From: Protofrankia sp963555925
GTDB lineage: Bacteria > Actinomycetota > Actinomycetes > Frankiales > Frankiaceae
Direction: 5' to 3'
Length of the DNA stretch: 64,000 nt
Assembly: GCA_963555925.1 (NCBI GenBank)
Contig: CAUVXJ010000107.1
Span: 1 to 64,000 of the forward strand
In this document: positions 7,705 through 15,848 of the stretch, piece after piece
Layout: each line of letters opens with the position of its first letter
How positions within the stretch are numbered: the stretch's first letter is position 1
Program-made: the position numbers and the translations under genes
Notes under the pieces: model-generated
The model's database searches: none
The model's input: only the letters and a program-made list of their open reading frames with translations
Told to the model about the DNA's origin: nothing

Positions 7705-9033
7705 TCACCGCCGCCCCCCGGGCCGCCCGCCTTTCCCGCGCCGCTTGGCGGGACGGGAGCCTCCGGACGGACGTCGCACTCCAGCCGGCACCCCGGGTGT
7801 ACCTGCCGCATGACTCTTGGGTTCGCCGTCGGATGCAGTCCTGTTGTCCTGGACTGAACCGTTCTCCGGTACTGGAGCCGGAGTCGGCTGCACCTTGCCA
7901 GCCGCACTGCCACCGGTCCCGTTACCAGCCGCACTGCCGGACCCGTTTCCCGCCACCGTCGCCGGCCGCGCCTTGGTGCCAGGATTACCGGGCGAACGGG
8001 TCCCAGGCGGTGCCTTGCCGGTGGACTTGGTCGCGGCCCTGCTGACGGAGGTCGCGGACGAATCCGTGGCCGGAGCATCCACGGCGGGCTTGGAACGGCT
8101 CTTGGCCTTCGCCGCGGGCCGAGCGCCGGGCACCGGGCGTGCCCCGGGTGCGGGACGAGTCGGCGTCGGCGGCTCAAGGGACTTGCCCTTCACGGCGCCA
8201 CCAGCCTCCGCCCGGGCACCGGGCACACGTCCGTTCGCGGTCTGTGCCAGCACGGGTGGCATCCTCTTGATGACGAAGAACTGCTGACCCATGCTCCACA
8301 GGTTGGTGGTGAGCCAGTAGAGCAGGACAGCGATCGGGAAGCGGAAACCGAACACCGCCAGCATGATGGGTGAGCCGTAGAGCAGCACCCTCTGCACCAT
8401 GACCTGCTGCGCGTCAGTGGTCCCGGTTCGCGCCATGATCTGCTTCTGGGTCAGGAACGTGGTCATGCCCATGAGCACGATCAGGACAACCGCGAAAATC
8501 TTGACGTTCGTCCCGTTGGCGTGAACGAACTCCAGGAAGCTCGACGACGAGGTGAACGACGTGGACAGCGAGACACCGAGCAGCTTGGCCTCGGCGATCT
8601 GCTGCACCTGGTCAGCCGACAGCCCCACCCGCGGCGCCCACTCCAGCACGCCGCCCGGCCGGTCAACCGGCTGGAGGTGACTGAAGACGTGGAACAACGC
8701 GATGAACAGCGGGATCTGCAGCACGATCGGCAGACAACCGAGCAGCGGGTTGCCGTGCTCCTTCTGCAACGCCATGATCTCGGCGTTCATCTTCTGCTTG
8801 TCGTGCCCGTGCTTGTCTCGGATTTCCTTGATCTTGGGCTGCATCAGCTGCATCGTCCGCTGCGACTTCACCTGCTTGACGAACAGCGGAAAGATCAGAA
8901 TACGGACACAGATCACCAACAGGACGACAGAAAACGACCACGCGAAGAAGCTGTCCTGACCGAAGATCGGCCCGAAACCACCATGGAAGATGACGATCGC
9001 GTGTGCCGCGAGATGGTAGAGGGGATCCAACAC
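7705..9033 (-). CDS. yidC: Membrane protein insertase YidC
   Basis: YidC/Oxa1 inserts membrane proteins with or without SecYEG. The 442-residue protein is the short Gram-positive type: a first helix near residues 30-50 with the conserved arginine in CVRILIFPL, a cytoplasmic helical hairpin (KSQRTMQLMQPKIKEIRDKH), then helices around LPIVLQIPLFIALFHVF, IFAVVLIVLMGMTTFL and FRFPIAVLLYWLTTNLW. After residue 280 a long proline/alanine/lysine-rich, probably disordered tail runs to a basic end (RPAKRRGKGGRPGGRR), which could contact ribosomes. It is separated from yidD by 12 bp in the conserved rpmH-rnpA-yidD-yidC-jag operon. Confidence 0.96.
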   Translation of the reverse strand: MLDPLYHLAAHAIVIFHGGFGPIFGQDSFFAWSFSVVLLVICVRILIFPLFVKQVKSQRTMQLMQPKIKEIRDKHGHDKQKMNAEIMALQKEHGNPLLGCLPIVLQIPLFIALFHVFSHLQPVDRPGGVLEWAPRVGLSADQVQQIAEAKLLGVSLSTSFTSSSSFLEFVHANGTNVKIFAVVLIVLMGMTTFLTQKQIMARTGTTDAQQVMVQRVLLYGSPIMLAVFGFRFPIAVLLYWLTTNLWSMGQQFFVIKRMPPVLAQTANGRVPGARAEAGGAVKGKSLEPPTPTRPAPGARPVPGARPAAKAKSRSKPAVDAPATDSSATSVSRAATKSTGKAPPGTRSPGNPGTKARPATVAGNGSGSAAGNGTGGSAAGKVQPTPAPVPENGSVQDNRTASDGEPKSHAAGTPGVPAGVRRPSGGSRPAKRRGKGGRPGGRR

Positions 9034-9045
9034 TGGCCTGTCTCC

Positions 9046-9480
9046 TTAGACCCTCGTGCCACGGCTGACCCTCGTGCCACAACGGGACGCGGTCGGCTTG
9101 TGCGGGTGCTTGGGGGCGTGACCCACAACGGGGTCACGCGTCGGAACCGGGTCATACCCTCCGGCCGACAACGGTTGGCAGCGCAGCAGCCGGCGGGCGC
9201 TCAGCAGGCCGCCCCGGACCCCCCCGTAACGGCGCACCGCCTCAAGCCCATAGGCGCTGCAGGACGGCTCGAAGCGGCAGACGCCCGCGCTGCGCACAGA
9301 CCAGGCGGCCCGGTAAAATCCGATCATGGTACGCAACGCCCACGCGAGGGGACTGCGCACCATGCCGCGGGGGCCACGACACAGCCTCGGCGCGACCCTT
9401 GCGGCGATACGACTTGCCACAGCCAGATCGAACACTGCAAGTAGACCGATACCGAGCAGACCGTAGTCACCGATACTCAT
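9046..9480 (-). CDS. yidD: Membrane protein insertion efficiency factor YidD
   Basis: A small membrane-associated helper of YidC. The family core is clear: GFYRAAWSVRSAGVCRFEPS then CSAYGLEAVRRYG and RLLRCQPLSAGGYDPVP, with the three conserved cysteines. The core begins only at about residue 50. The preceding stretch has one hydrophobic segment and is unusually long, so the true start may be an internal codon near MVRSPLAWALR. The annotated ATG overlaps the rnpA stop by 4 bp. The C-terminus ends in a tandem duplication (TRVSRGTRV) from an imperfect direct repeat at about 9048-9080. Confidence 0.92.
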   Translation of the reverse strand: MSIGDYGLLGIGLLAVFDLAVASRIAARVAPRLCRGPRGMVRSPLAWALRTMIGFYRAAWSVRSAGVCRFEPSCSAYGLEAVRRYGGVRGGLLSARRLLRCQPLSAGGYDPVPTRDPVVGHAPKHPHKPTASRCGTRVSRGTRV

Positions 9481-9944
9481 CGACGGTGCCGGTCGACAGT
9501 CTTAGCCATCCCGTCGCCCAGCCTGGGTCCGTTACCGGACCGGCCACGGGATGATCTCTCACGCAGCGCCCGGTCGAGGGCACGCCCCAGCTCATCCGAA
9601 GATGCGGTGGCACTGTCCGGTAAAGCACGCACGATCATCAACATCCCAGGTGGAACGTGATCGAGTCGGGCGCGTACCTGCTCGCGCAGTCTCCGGCGGA
9701 CCCGGTTGCGAACGACCGCATTGCCCACCTTGCGGCTCACGACAAACCCCACGCGTGGCGGAGGCAGGGCGGTCGCCCCCTCAACGTCGTCCACGAGATG
9801 ACTGTCACCAGCCTTGTTGTCCACAGCCTTGTTATCCACAGTCATACTGTGGATAACAAGCGGACCGCTGCGGATCCGGCCTCCACCGCGACCGACCTGG
9901 GCATGCTCGGCCCTGGTCCGGACACGGTTCCGAACGGGCAGCAT
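9477..9944 (-). CDS. rnpA: Ribonuclease P protein component with a DnaA-box-encoded insert
   Basis: RnpA binds the RNase P RNA and helps mature tRNA 5' ends. The signature RKVGNAVVRNRVRRRLRE with its RNR motif and the upstream PPPRVGFVVS are present. The 155-residue length is above the usual 115-130. The excess includes VDNKAVDNKAGDSHLVDD before the core, encoded by a run of DnaA-box-like DNA (9817-9856). The N-terminal lead is basic and begins MLPVRNRVRTRAEH, as expected. It overlaps yidD by 4 bp and lies 30 bp downstream of rpmH. Confidence 0.93.
   Translation of the reverse strand: MLPVRNRVRTRAEHAQVGRGGGRIRSGPLVIHSMTVDNKAVDNKAGDSHLVDDVEGATALPPPRVGFVVSRKVGNAVVRNRVRRRLREQVRARLDHVPPGMLMIVRALPDSATASSDELGRALDRALRERSSRGRSGNGPRLGDGMAKTVDRHRR
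9817..9856. promoter_or_regulatory. Cluster of three DnaA boxes inside rnpA
   Basis: TTGTCCACA (9817-9825), TTATCCACA (9832-9840) and the inverted TGTGGATAA (9848-9856) lie within 40 bp. The last two form a perfect inverted repeat with 11-bp arms (TTATCCACAGT) around a 3-nt spacer. Two are perfect matches to the strict consensus. The boxes are in coding DNA about 600 bp upstream of dnaA and could titrate DnaA or form an outlying origin module. Confidence 0.75.
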
Positions 9945-9974
9945 GACGCGGGAGAGATCGCGGCGCGATGAATC

Positions 9975-10112
9975 TCAGGCGGACAACTCGCTACGACCCT
10001 TGCGGCGACGGGCCGAGAGCACCGCGCGGCCGGCGCGGGTCCGCATCCGAAGCCGGAACCCATGCGTCTTGGCACGCCGGCGGTTGTTCGGCTGGAAGGT
10101 GCGCTTGCTCAC
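9975..10112 (-). CDS. rpmH: 50S ribosomal protein L34
   Basis: This 45-residue protein was read directly: SKRTFQPNNRRRAKTHGFR, then the basic C-terminal half with RTRAGRAVLSARRRKGRSEL. This is the complete L34 sequence pattern. The GTG start at 10112 gives the standard N-terminus. A longer open frame extends upstream but has no family similarity. It is the first gene of the rpmH-rnpA-yidD-yidC-jag operon and is divergent from dnaA, as in most bacteria. Confidence 0.97.
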   Translation of the reverse strand: MSKRTFQPNNRRRAKTHGFRLRMRTRAGRAVLSARRRKGRSELSA

Positions 10113-10460
10113 AGAAGACTCCGGACGCCGGACGGGCAAAGGACAGACGAGGACGGCAGTGGCGACGCGGGACACAGCTGAACACACCGAACAGCGCACG
10201 GTCGCCACAACTCGATGCCTGACACTATCAAGCTTCACGCCACTCGGACGGGACGGGCGGCGATAGCCGCTGACCGGGGTGCCAACCGGGGTGTCGACGG
10301 GGCGCCGACGGGGTGCTGTGCCGGGTGGGGTGTCATGGTCGTACACAGCTTGTGGACGACCATGTGGAGAACTATCCCTCGGTGGGGCACGCCGACCGAC
10401 GCCCACCCCGACTGTTCGACTGTTTGACCGAATGTTCGACCGTCCGGAGGAGCCTCGCTC
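10113..10460. promoter_or_regulatory. Divergent rpmH/dnaA promoter region with DnaA-box-like sites
   Basis: This 348-bp gap separates rpmH from dnaA. TGTGGACGA (10351-10359) and TGTGGAGAA (10363-10371) resemble inverted DnaA boxes with one or two mismatches and lie about 100 bp before the dnaA start, where autoregulation by DnaA would be expected. A GGAGG-like ribosome-binding site (10447-10452) precedes the GTG start. No gene was recognised here. Confidence 0.6.
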
Positions 10461-11921
10461 GTGACCGACCTTAGCGCCGACCCATTCGCCGGGATGTCAG
10501 GCCGGGTGCCTGCCGACGAACCGGACCTGTCCGCCGTGTGGGGGCAGGCTGTCGCCGGCGTGGCGGACGGCACCCTCTCGGCACAGCAGCGGGCCTGGCT
10601 GCGACTGACCCGTCCGCTCGGCCTCGTCCAGGACACAGCGCTGCTCGCAGCGCCGAACGAGTTCACCAAGGACCTGCTCGACTCACGCCTCCGACCGTTT
10701 CTGTCCACAGCTTTGTCCACAGCCTATGGACGAGCAATCCGCGTCGCGGTCACCGTCGAGCACCTGCCCGACCCGGAGCCGATGACCGGGCCGATCACGC
10801 TGCCGGAACCGCCGTCCACCGCACCCCCCGCAGCCCGGATCACTCCGGGGCTCGGCCGCGACCCGGCACCCAGGTCATACGAACCGGCACGGCTGAACCC
10901 CCGCTACGTCTTCGAGACGTTCGTCATCGGGGACAGCAACCGGTTCCCGCACGCGGCAGCGGTGGCCGTCGCCGAGGCGCCGGCGAAGGCGTACAACCCG
11001 CTGTTCATTTACGGCGACTCGGGGCTCGGCAAGACCCATCTGCTCCACGCCATCGGTCACTACACGCTGAAGCTGTACCCGGAGTCACGAGTGAAGTACG
11101 TGAGCTCGGAAGAGTTCACGAACGACTTCATCAACTCCATCCGGGATGACCGCCAGCAGGCGTTCCAACGCCGCTACCGCGACGCCGACGTGCTGCTCGT
11201 CGATGACATCCAGTTCCTGGAGAACAAGGAGCGGACGCAGGAGGAGTTCTTCCACACCTTCAACGTCCTGCATGACACCGAGAAGCAGATCGTCATCTCC
11301 TCCGACCGGTCCCCCAAACAGCTGTCCGCGTTGGAGGACCGGTTGCGCAGCCGGTTCGAGTGGGGTCTGATCACCGACGTCACCCCACCGGACCTGGAAA
11401 CCAGGATCGCGATCCTGTCGAAGAAGGCCGCGACCGAGCGGCTGCCCGTCCCCGGTGACGTGCTGGAGTACATCGCCACGCACATCGAGCGCAACATCCG
11501 CGAGCTGGAGGGCGCGCTGATCCGGGTCGCGGCGTTCGCGAGCCTGAACAAGTCGCACGTCGACCGGACCCTGGCTGAAATCGTCCTGCGCGACCTCATC
11601 CCGGATGCGGCCGACCCCGAGATCACGGCCGCTGCGATCATGAATGCGACTGCGACGTACTTCGGTGTGTCCATGGAAGACCTGTGCGGCACGTCTCGCA
11701 GCCGGGTCCTGGTCACCGCCCGGCAGATCGCGATGTATCTGTGCAGGGAACTGACCGACCTGTCGCTGCCGAAGATCGGCCAACACTTCGGCGGACGCGA
11801 CCACACCACGGTGATGCACGCGGACCGGAAGATCCGCGGGCTCATGGCCGAACGCCGCGCGATCTACAATCAGGTCACCGAGCTGACGAACCGGATCCGG
11901 GCGCAGACACGCCAGGCCTGA
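10461..11921 (+). CDS. dnaA: Chromosomal replication initiator DnaA
   Basis: DnaA binds DnaA boxes at oriC, melts the origin and loads the helicase. Domain I covers about residues 20-100, followed by a short proline-rich linker (about 103-145). The AAA+ domain has Walker A GDSGLGKT (185-192) and Walker B VLLVDD near 244-249. The domain IV signature GRDHTTVMHADRKI starts near 445. The linker is far shorter than in Streptomyces. Within domain I the residues LSTALSTAYG (81-90) are encoded by two tandem DnaA-box-like sequences. GTG is the start, with a GGAGG motif 9-13 bp upstream. Confidence 0.98.
   Translation: MTDLSADPFAGMSGRVPADEPDLSAVWGQAVAGVADGTLSAQQRAWLRLTRPLGLVQDTALLAAPNEFTKDLLDSRLRPFLSTALSTAYGRAIRVAVTVEHLPDPEPMTGPITLPEPPSTAPPAARITPGLGRDPAPRSYEPARLNPRYVFETFVIGDSNRFPHAAAVAVAEAPAKAYNPLFIYGDSGLGKTHLLHAIGHYTLKLYPESRVKYVSSEEFTNDFINSIRDDRQQAFQRRYRDADVLLVDDIQFLENKERTQEEFFHTFNVLHDTEKQIVISSDRSPKQLSALEDRLRSRFEWGLITDVTPPDLETRIAILSKKAATERLPVPGDVLEYIATHIERNIRELEGALIRVAAFASLNKSHVDRTLAEIVLRDLIPDAADPEITAAAIMNATATYFGVSMEDLCGTSRSRVLVTARQIAMYLCRELTDLSLPKIGQHFGGRDHTTVMHADRKIRGLMAERRAIYNQVTELTNRIRAQTRQA
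10701..10721. promoter_or_regulatory. Two DnaA-box-like sites inside dnaA
   Basis: CTGTCCACA (10701-10709) and TTGTCCACA (10713-10721) lie in tandem in the 5' part of the dnaA coding sequence. The second matches the high-GC actinobacterial box TTGTCCACA. They are in the same orientation, 12 bp apart, and encode the STALSTA segment. Confidence 0.6.
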
Positions 11922-12624
11922 CAGACGCGTCGGGCATGACATGCATGAGACGCATGAACGGGGCGAATCCCGGGTAGAAGCCGGGCAAAGATGGTCATGT
12001 CGACCTCGGTGCGCCGGTGGAGTCTTGTGCACAGCTTGTGGAAAACCCTGTGGAATCCGGGAGCGGCGGTCTGGCTTCGGCGCGCCGGTTTCCGGTTCTC
12101 GTCGTGCGTGCGCAAACCGCATCGAAGATCGACTATAAGCGCTGCGTAGCCGGGGACAGACTGTGTAGAAGCTGTGTACAAACAGTGGACGGACTCTGTA
12201 CAGCGGGGGGGCATCTGGGGACAACCGGACCGTCGGTGGAAATCCACAGGGACTTCACACAGCGGTACCCACAGCATCCGCACCCTCGGATCAGCCTTGT
12301 GAGCTGCGAATAGCGTCGGTTATCCCCAGTATCCACCGCGCCTACTATCACGACGAACTAGATCATTCTTCAAAGAGAACATCCAACATCGGTTGGGCCT
12401 GGGGACAACCAAATTCTGATCATGATCAGATCACTCCCCGTCCTCAGCAAGCGCCTGGCACTAGAAGTTTGGATCAAGGAACGGGGTTGGGGTGCGTGCA
12501 TCGCGAGGTGCGTGCTCCAACCCCGCTCCAACCCCGCGTCGGCCCCGCAGCGCGCTTGGTGCGGACGCCTGCGATGCTGGAACGCCTCAGCGCAGGCGAA
12601 CAGCACCATCCAGAAGGGCGAATC
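11922..12624. other. oriC: Probable replication origin (oriC), dnaA-dnaN spacer
   Basis: The 703-bp dnaA-dnaN spacer is the standard actinobacterial origin position. It holds degenerate DnaA-box-like sites such as TGTGGAAAA (12037), TGTGGAATC (12049), TGTGTACAA (12174) and TTATCCCCA (12320). A comparatively AT-rich stretch (about 12341-12430) could be the unwinding element. It contains the perfect palindrome TCTGATCATGATCAGA (12415-12430) and several GATC sites. The 3' part is occupied by a deleted MITE copy. Boxes of strict consensus are fewer here than in rnpA. The origin role is inferred from position and was not tested. Confidence 0.8.
12473..12545. mobile_element. Internally deleted MITE copy in the dnaA-dnaN spacer
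   Basis: GGATCAAGGAACGGGGTTGG followed by GTGCGTGCATCGCGAGG matches the left inner arm of the elements at 5450 and 49088. It is directly followed by a right-arm piece (GAGGTGCGTGCTCCAACCCC). Both terminal repeats and the loop are missing. It lies 80 bp upstream of dnaN and creates a spurious in-frame extension of that gene. Confidence 0.75.
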
Positions 12625-13782
12625 ATGAAGTTCCGGGTTGAACGGGACGACTTCACCGATGCCGTGGCGTGGACGGCGCGCACGTTGCCGACCCGTGCGA
12701 CCTCACAGCTTCAGGTCCTTGCCGGGCTTATGCTGGACGCGACCGGTCCATCACTGAAGGTTTCGGCCTTCGACTACGAGGTGGCAGCGCAGTGCGGGGT
12801 GACGGCGACGATCGGTGAAGAGGGCCGGGCGCTGGTGTCCGGCAAGCTCCTCGCCGAGATCACCCGAGCTCTTCCCTCGGCTCCGGTCGAGTTGGCGACC
12901 GACGGCACGCGCGTGGTGCTCACCTGTGGTAACGCGCGCTTCACCCTTCCGACCATGTCGGTCGATGACTACCCGACGTTGCCACCGATGCCGGCGGCGA
13001 CCGGCCACATCGAGGGAGCCGCATTCGCCGGGGCGGTGTCGCAGGTCGCGGTGGCCGCGGGCAAGGACGACACGCTGCCGGTGCTCACCGGCGTCCGCCT
13101 CGAGATCGCCGGTGAGACGCTCACCTTGGCCGCCACGGACCGTTATCGGCTGGCCGTTCGCAAGATGAAGTGGCGTCCCACCGCGGATGACGTCGAAGGC
13201 GTGGCGATGGTTCCGGCGCGTACCCTGAGCGATACCGCCAAGGCGTTGGCGGGCTCCGGGGCGGAGGTCGCGATCGCGCTCGGATCGGGTCCGTCCGGGG
13301 AGGCCCTCGCTGGTTTCACCGGCGGTGACCGGCAGACCACGACCCGCTTGGTGGACGGTTCCTTCCCGCCCTATCAGCGGTTGTTGCCCGACAGTTCACC
13401 GCTGACCGCGCAGATCGAGATCTCCCCGTTCGCCGAAGCTGTGAAACGCGTCGCGCTGGTGGCCGCACGTACCGCTCCGGTCCAGTTGAGCTTCTCCGCC
13501 GAGCACCTGGTCCTCGAGGCCGGCGCCGGCGGCGAGGCGCAGGCCCGGGAGACGTTGCCGATCGGCTACGACGGACCGGATCTGTCCATCGCCTTCAACC
13601 CGACGTACCTGCTCGACGGTCTGAACGCGGTGGAGTCCGACGTCGTGTACATCGGTTTCGCGAGTGCTGACGATGCGGATGAGGCCGCCAAGAAGCCCGC
13701 GATCCTCACCGGCAAGGCGCCCGACGACGGTGAGGTTCCCGACTACCGCTACCTGCTCATGCCGATCCGGCTGTCCGGGTGA
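12625..13782 (+). CDS. dnaN: DNA polymerase III beta sliding clamp
   Basis: The ring-shaped clamp tethers DNA polymerase III to DNA. The 385-residue protein starts MKFRVERDDFTDAVAWTART, the usual N-terminus, at the ATG at 12625. The open frame extends upstream to 12469 only through MITE sequence and is rejected as coding. Three clamp domains follow, including LKVSAFDYEVAA in domain I, LPVLTGVRLEI opening domain II, and the C-terminal YRYLLMPIRLSG that ends the protein in the peptide-binding region. It is followed one base later by recF. Confidence 0.98.
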   Translation: MKFRVERDDFTDAVAWTARTLPTRATSQLQVLAGLMLDATGPSLKVSAFDYEVAAQCGVTATIGEEGRALVSGKLLAEITRALPSAPVELATDGTRVVLTCGNARFTLPTMSVDDYPTLPPMPAATGHIEGAAFAGAVSQVAVAAGKDDTLPVLTGVRLEIAGETLTLAATDRYRLAVRKMKWRPTADDVEGVAMVPARTLSDTAKALAGSGAEVAIALGSGPSGEALAGFTGGDRQTTTRLVDGSFPPYQRLLPDSSPLTAQIEISPFAEAVKRVALVAARTAPVQLSFSAEHLVLEAGAGGEAQARETLPIGYDGPDLSIAFNPTYLLDGLNAVESDVVYIGFASADDADEAAKKPAILTGKAPDDGEVPDYRYLLMPIRLSG

Positions 13783-13783
13783 C

Positions 13784-15046
13784 GTGCATCTCACGCACCT
13801 GTCACTGGTGGACTTCAGGTCCTATCCAGCGTTGGATCTTCTCCTCGCGCCCGGGGTGACGACCTTCGTCGGCTCCAACGGGCAGGGTAAGACCAACCTG
13901 TTGGAAGCCGTCGGCTATCTGGCTACTCTTGGTAGCCATCGGGTGGCCTCGGACGCGCCGCTGGTTCGTGAAGGCGCGGCGAGCGCGGCACTGCGCGCAC
14001 GGATCGTTCGGGGCGACCGGGCCGCATTGGTGGAGATTGAGATCATCCCGGGCCGAGCGAACCGGGCCCGGCTCAACCGGGCTCCGCTGGCCCGGCCCCG
14101 TGACGTCCTGGGGTTGCTGGTCATGGTGCTCTTCGCCCCAGAGGATCTTGCGTTGGTCCGGGGCGATCCGGCCGAGCGTCGGCGGTTCCTCGACGATCTG
14201 CTGGTCGCCCGGACGCCCCGGTTGGCCGGCGTGCTCGCTGACTACGACAAGGTGTTGCGCCAGCGGTCGACGTTGTTGCGGACGGCTGCGGCCGCGCGCC
14301 GCGGCGGCCGGACCAGCGATCTGCGCACCCTGGACGTCTGGGATGCCCAACTTGCCCGGTACGGGGCTGAACTGGTGGCGGCGCGGAGCGCGCTGGTCGA
14401 GGCGTTGCGACCCAGAGTGGAAACCGCGTACTCGGCCGTGGCCTCCGCCCCGGTTTCCGCCCCGGCTTCCGGTGCCCGAGACGACGTGCGGCCAGGCCGG
14501 GCGCTGACCGCCATCGAGTACCGCTCGACCGTCGTCGCCGGAGCGTCCGACCAGGCCATGGGTGGTCCTGGTCCGGGCGGTCCCGTTCCGGGCGGTCCCG
14601 TTCCGGGGGGTCTCGTTCTGGGCGAGCCTGCCCCCACCGACCGGGCCGCTCTGGAGGCGGCGATGCTCGCCGAGCTCGCCCGGGTCCGGCCGCGCGAAAT
14701 CGAGCGCGGGGTGACCCTGGTCGGCCCGCATCGCGACGAACTGTTGCTGTCCATCAACGGCCGGCCGGCGCGGGGGTACGCGAGCCACGGCGAATCCTGG
14801 TCGCTGGCACTTGCCCTCAAATTGGCATCATTCGAACTATTACGTGATGATCAGCGCGAACCGGTACTATTGCTGGACGATGTGTTCGCCGAGCTCGACG
14901 CGAACCGTCGGGCCCGGCTGGCGGAGCTGGTCGCCCCGGCCGAGCAGGTCCTGGTGACGGCAGCGGTCGACGCGGACGTTCCCGCCGCGCTGGCCGGAGT
15001 GCGTTTCGAAGTCGTGGACGGGCAGGTGAACCATGTCGTCGGATGA
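13784..15046 (+). CDS. recF: DNA replication and repair protein RecF
   Basis: RecF is an SMC-like ATPase that helps load RecA at gaps. The GTG at 13784 gives the standard N-terminus HLTHLSLVDFRSYPALDL. Walker A is GSNGQGKTN near residue 34, the signature region is SHGESWSLALALKLA, and Walker B is PVLLLDDVFAELD. The 420-residue length exceeds the norm because of a glycine/proline insertion (GGPVPGGPVPGG) built from 15-bp tandem repeats (about 14565-14625). The gene follows dnaN by one base and overlaps dciA by 14 bp. No gnd gene intervenes, unlike some actinobacteria. Confidence 0.96.
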   Translation: MHLTHLSLVDFRSYPALDLLLAPGVTTFVGSNGQGKTNLLEAVGYLATLGSHRVASDAPLVREGAASAALRARIVRGDRAALVEIEIIPGRANRARLNRAPLARPRDVLGLLVMVLFAPEDLALVRGDPAERRRFLDDLLVARTPRLAGVLADYDKVLRQRSTLLRTAAAARRGGRTSDLRTLDVWDAQLARYGAELVAARSALVEALRPRVETAYSAVASAPVSAPASGARDDVRPGRALTAIEYRSTVVAGASDQAMGGPGPGGPVPGGPVPGGLVLGEPAPTDRAALEAAMLAELARVRPREIERGVTLVGPHRDELLLSINGRPARGYASHGESWSLALALKLASFELLRDDQREPVLLLDDVFAELDANRRARLAELVAPAEQVLVTAAVDADVPAALAGVRFEVVDGQVNHVVG

Positions 15047-15659
15047 GCGCCCGGATGAGCATGCTGGCGCGGGCGAGGCGGTGGCCGGTCCCGCCCCGGT
15101 GCGTGGCGCAGACCTCGCCCGCCTTGTCCTCGCTCGAGCCAAGGAGGATGCCCGCGCCCGGGCGTCCGGCCGCGGCCGCGGCCGCAGGCCGGGGGCGCGT
15201 GACGGGAATGGCGCCGGGCAGACCGATGGTGACGATCCCTCAGGACGGGAGCCGCGGCGTCGTCCACGGATGCCCGGGATGGCCGCCCCGGGACGGGAGT
15301 GGGCCGAACCGGTCGCCTTCAGCGCCGCGGTACAGCGGATGCTCTCCGAGCGGGGCTGGGAGCCCCGCGCCACCGACGCGACAGTTCTCGCCCGCTGGGA
15401 CGCGCTGGTCGGCCCGGACATCTCCTCGCACTGCTACCCAGTTTCGCTGCGTGACGGTGAACTCGAGCTGGCCGCCGAGTCAACAGCCTGGGCCACGCAG
15501 CTGCGGCTCTTGTCCCGACAACTATTGGTTACTCTACGTAAGGAGCTTGGGCCGGAAGTGGTACGCCGCATCGTGGTCCGAGGTCCGACGACGCCCAGTT
15601 GGCGGCACGGCCCCCTGCATGCGTCCGGCGGGCGCGGTCCCCGCGACACCTACGGCTGA
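15033..15659 (+). CDS. dciA: DciA-type helicase-loading protein (DUF721)
   Basis: DUF721 proteins (DciA) assist loading or function of the replicative helicase DnaB in bacteria lacking DnaC. The C-terminal half (about 95-185) matches the domain: WDALVGPDISSHCYPVSLRDGELELAAESTAWATQLRLLSRQLL in continuous register. The N-terminal half is a low-complexity basic segment (RGRGRRPGARDG), as in mycobacterial homologues. The gene overlaps the recF end by 14 bp and is the last of the dnaA-dnaN-recF group. A strong hairpin begins 11 bp after its stop codon. Confidence 0.9.
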   Translation: MSSDERPDEHAGAGEAVAGPAPVRGADLARLVLARAKEDARARASGRGRGRRPGARDGNGAGQTDGDDPSGREPRRRPRMPGMAAPGREWAEPVAFSAAVQRMLSERGWEPRATDATVLARWDALVGPDISSHCYPVSLRDGELELAAESTAWATQLRLLSRQLLVTLRKELGPEVVRRIVVRGPTTPSWRHGPLHASGGRGPRDTYG

Positions 15660-15670
15660 CGCGCCGCGCC

Positions 15671-15699
15671 ACCGGATGGCGCCGGAGGCGCCATCCGGT
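15671..15699 (+). terminator. Perfect 13-bp hairpin after dciA
   Basis: ACCGGATGGCGCC and GGCGCCATCCGGT form a perfect 13-bp stem around a 3-nt loop, 11 bp beyond the dciA stop. There is no T-tract, but such hairpins commonly end transcription in high-GC actinobacteria. It separates the recF-dciA transcript from the gyrB promoter region. Confidence 0.7.
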
Positions 15700-15848
15700 G
15701 GAAGTCGCGTACTGGGGTTCGACGGAAAGCCGTGCGGGGCGCTGCGCGCATGTCAGGGGCCACCCAGAGTCCTCCTGGTGAAGGCGCCAGGTAGAATCAG
15801 GAGACGCTTCTCGCGTAGTTCGCAGTCGAGGACGAGGGGACATACCGC

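Noticed and set aside
12469..12624. In-frame upstream extension of dnaN
   Set aside because: The extension is MITE-derived DNA and has no similarity to DnaN, whose standard N-terminus starts at 12625.
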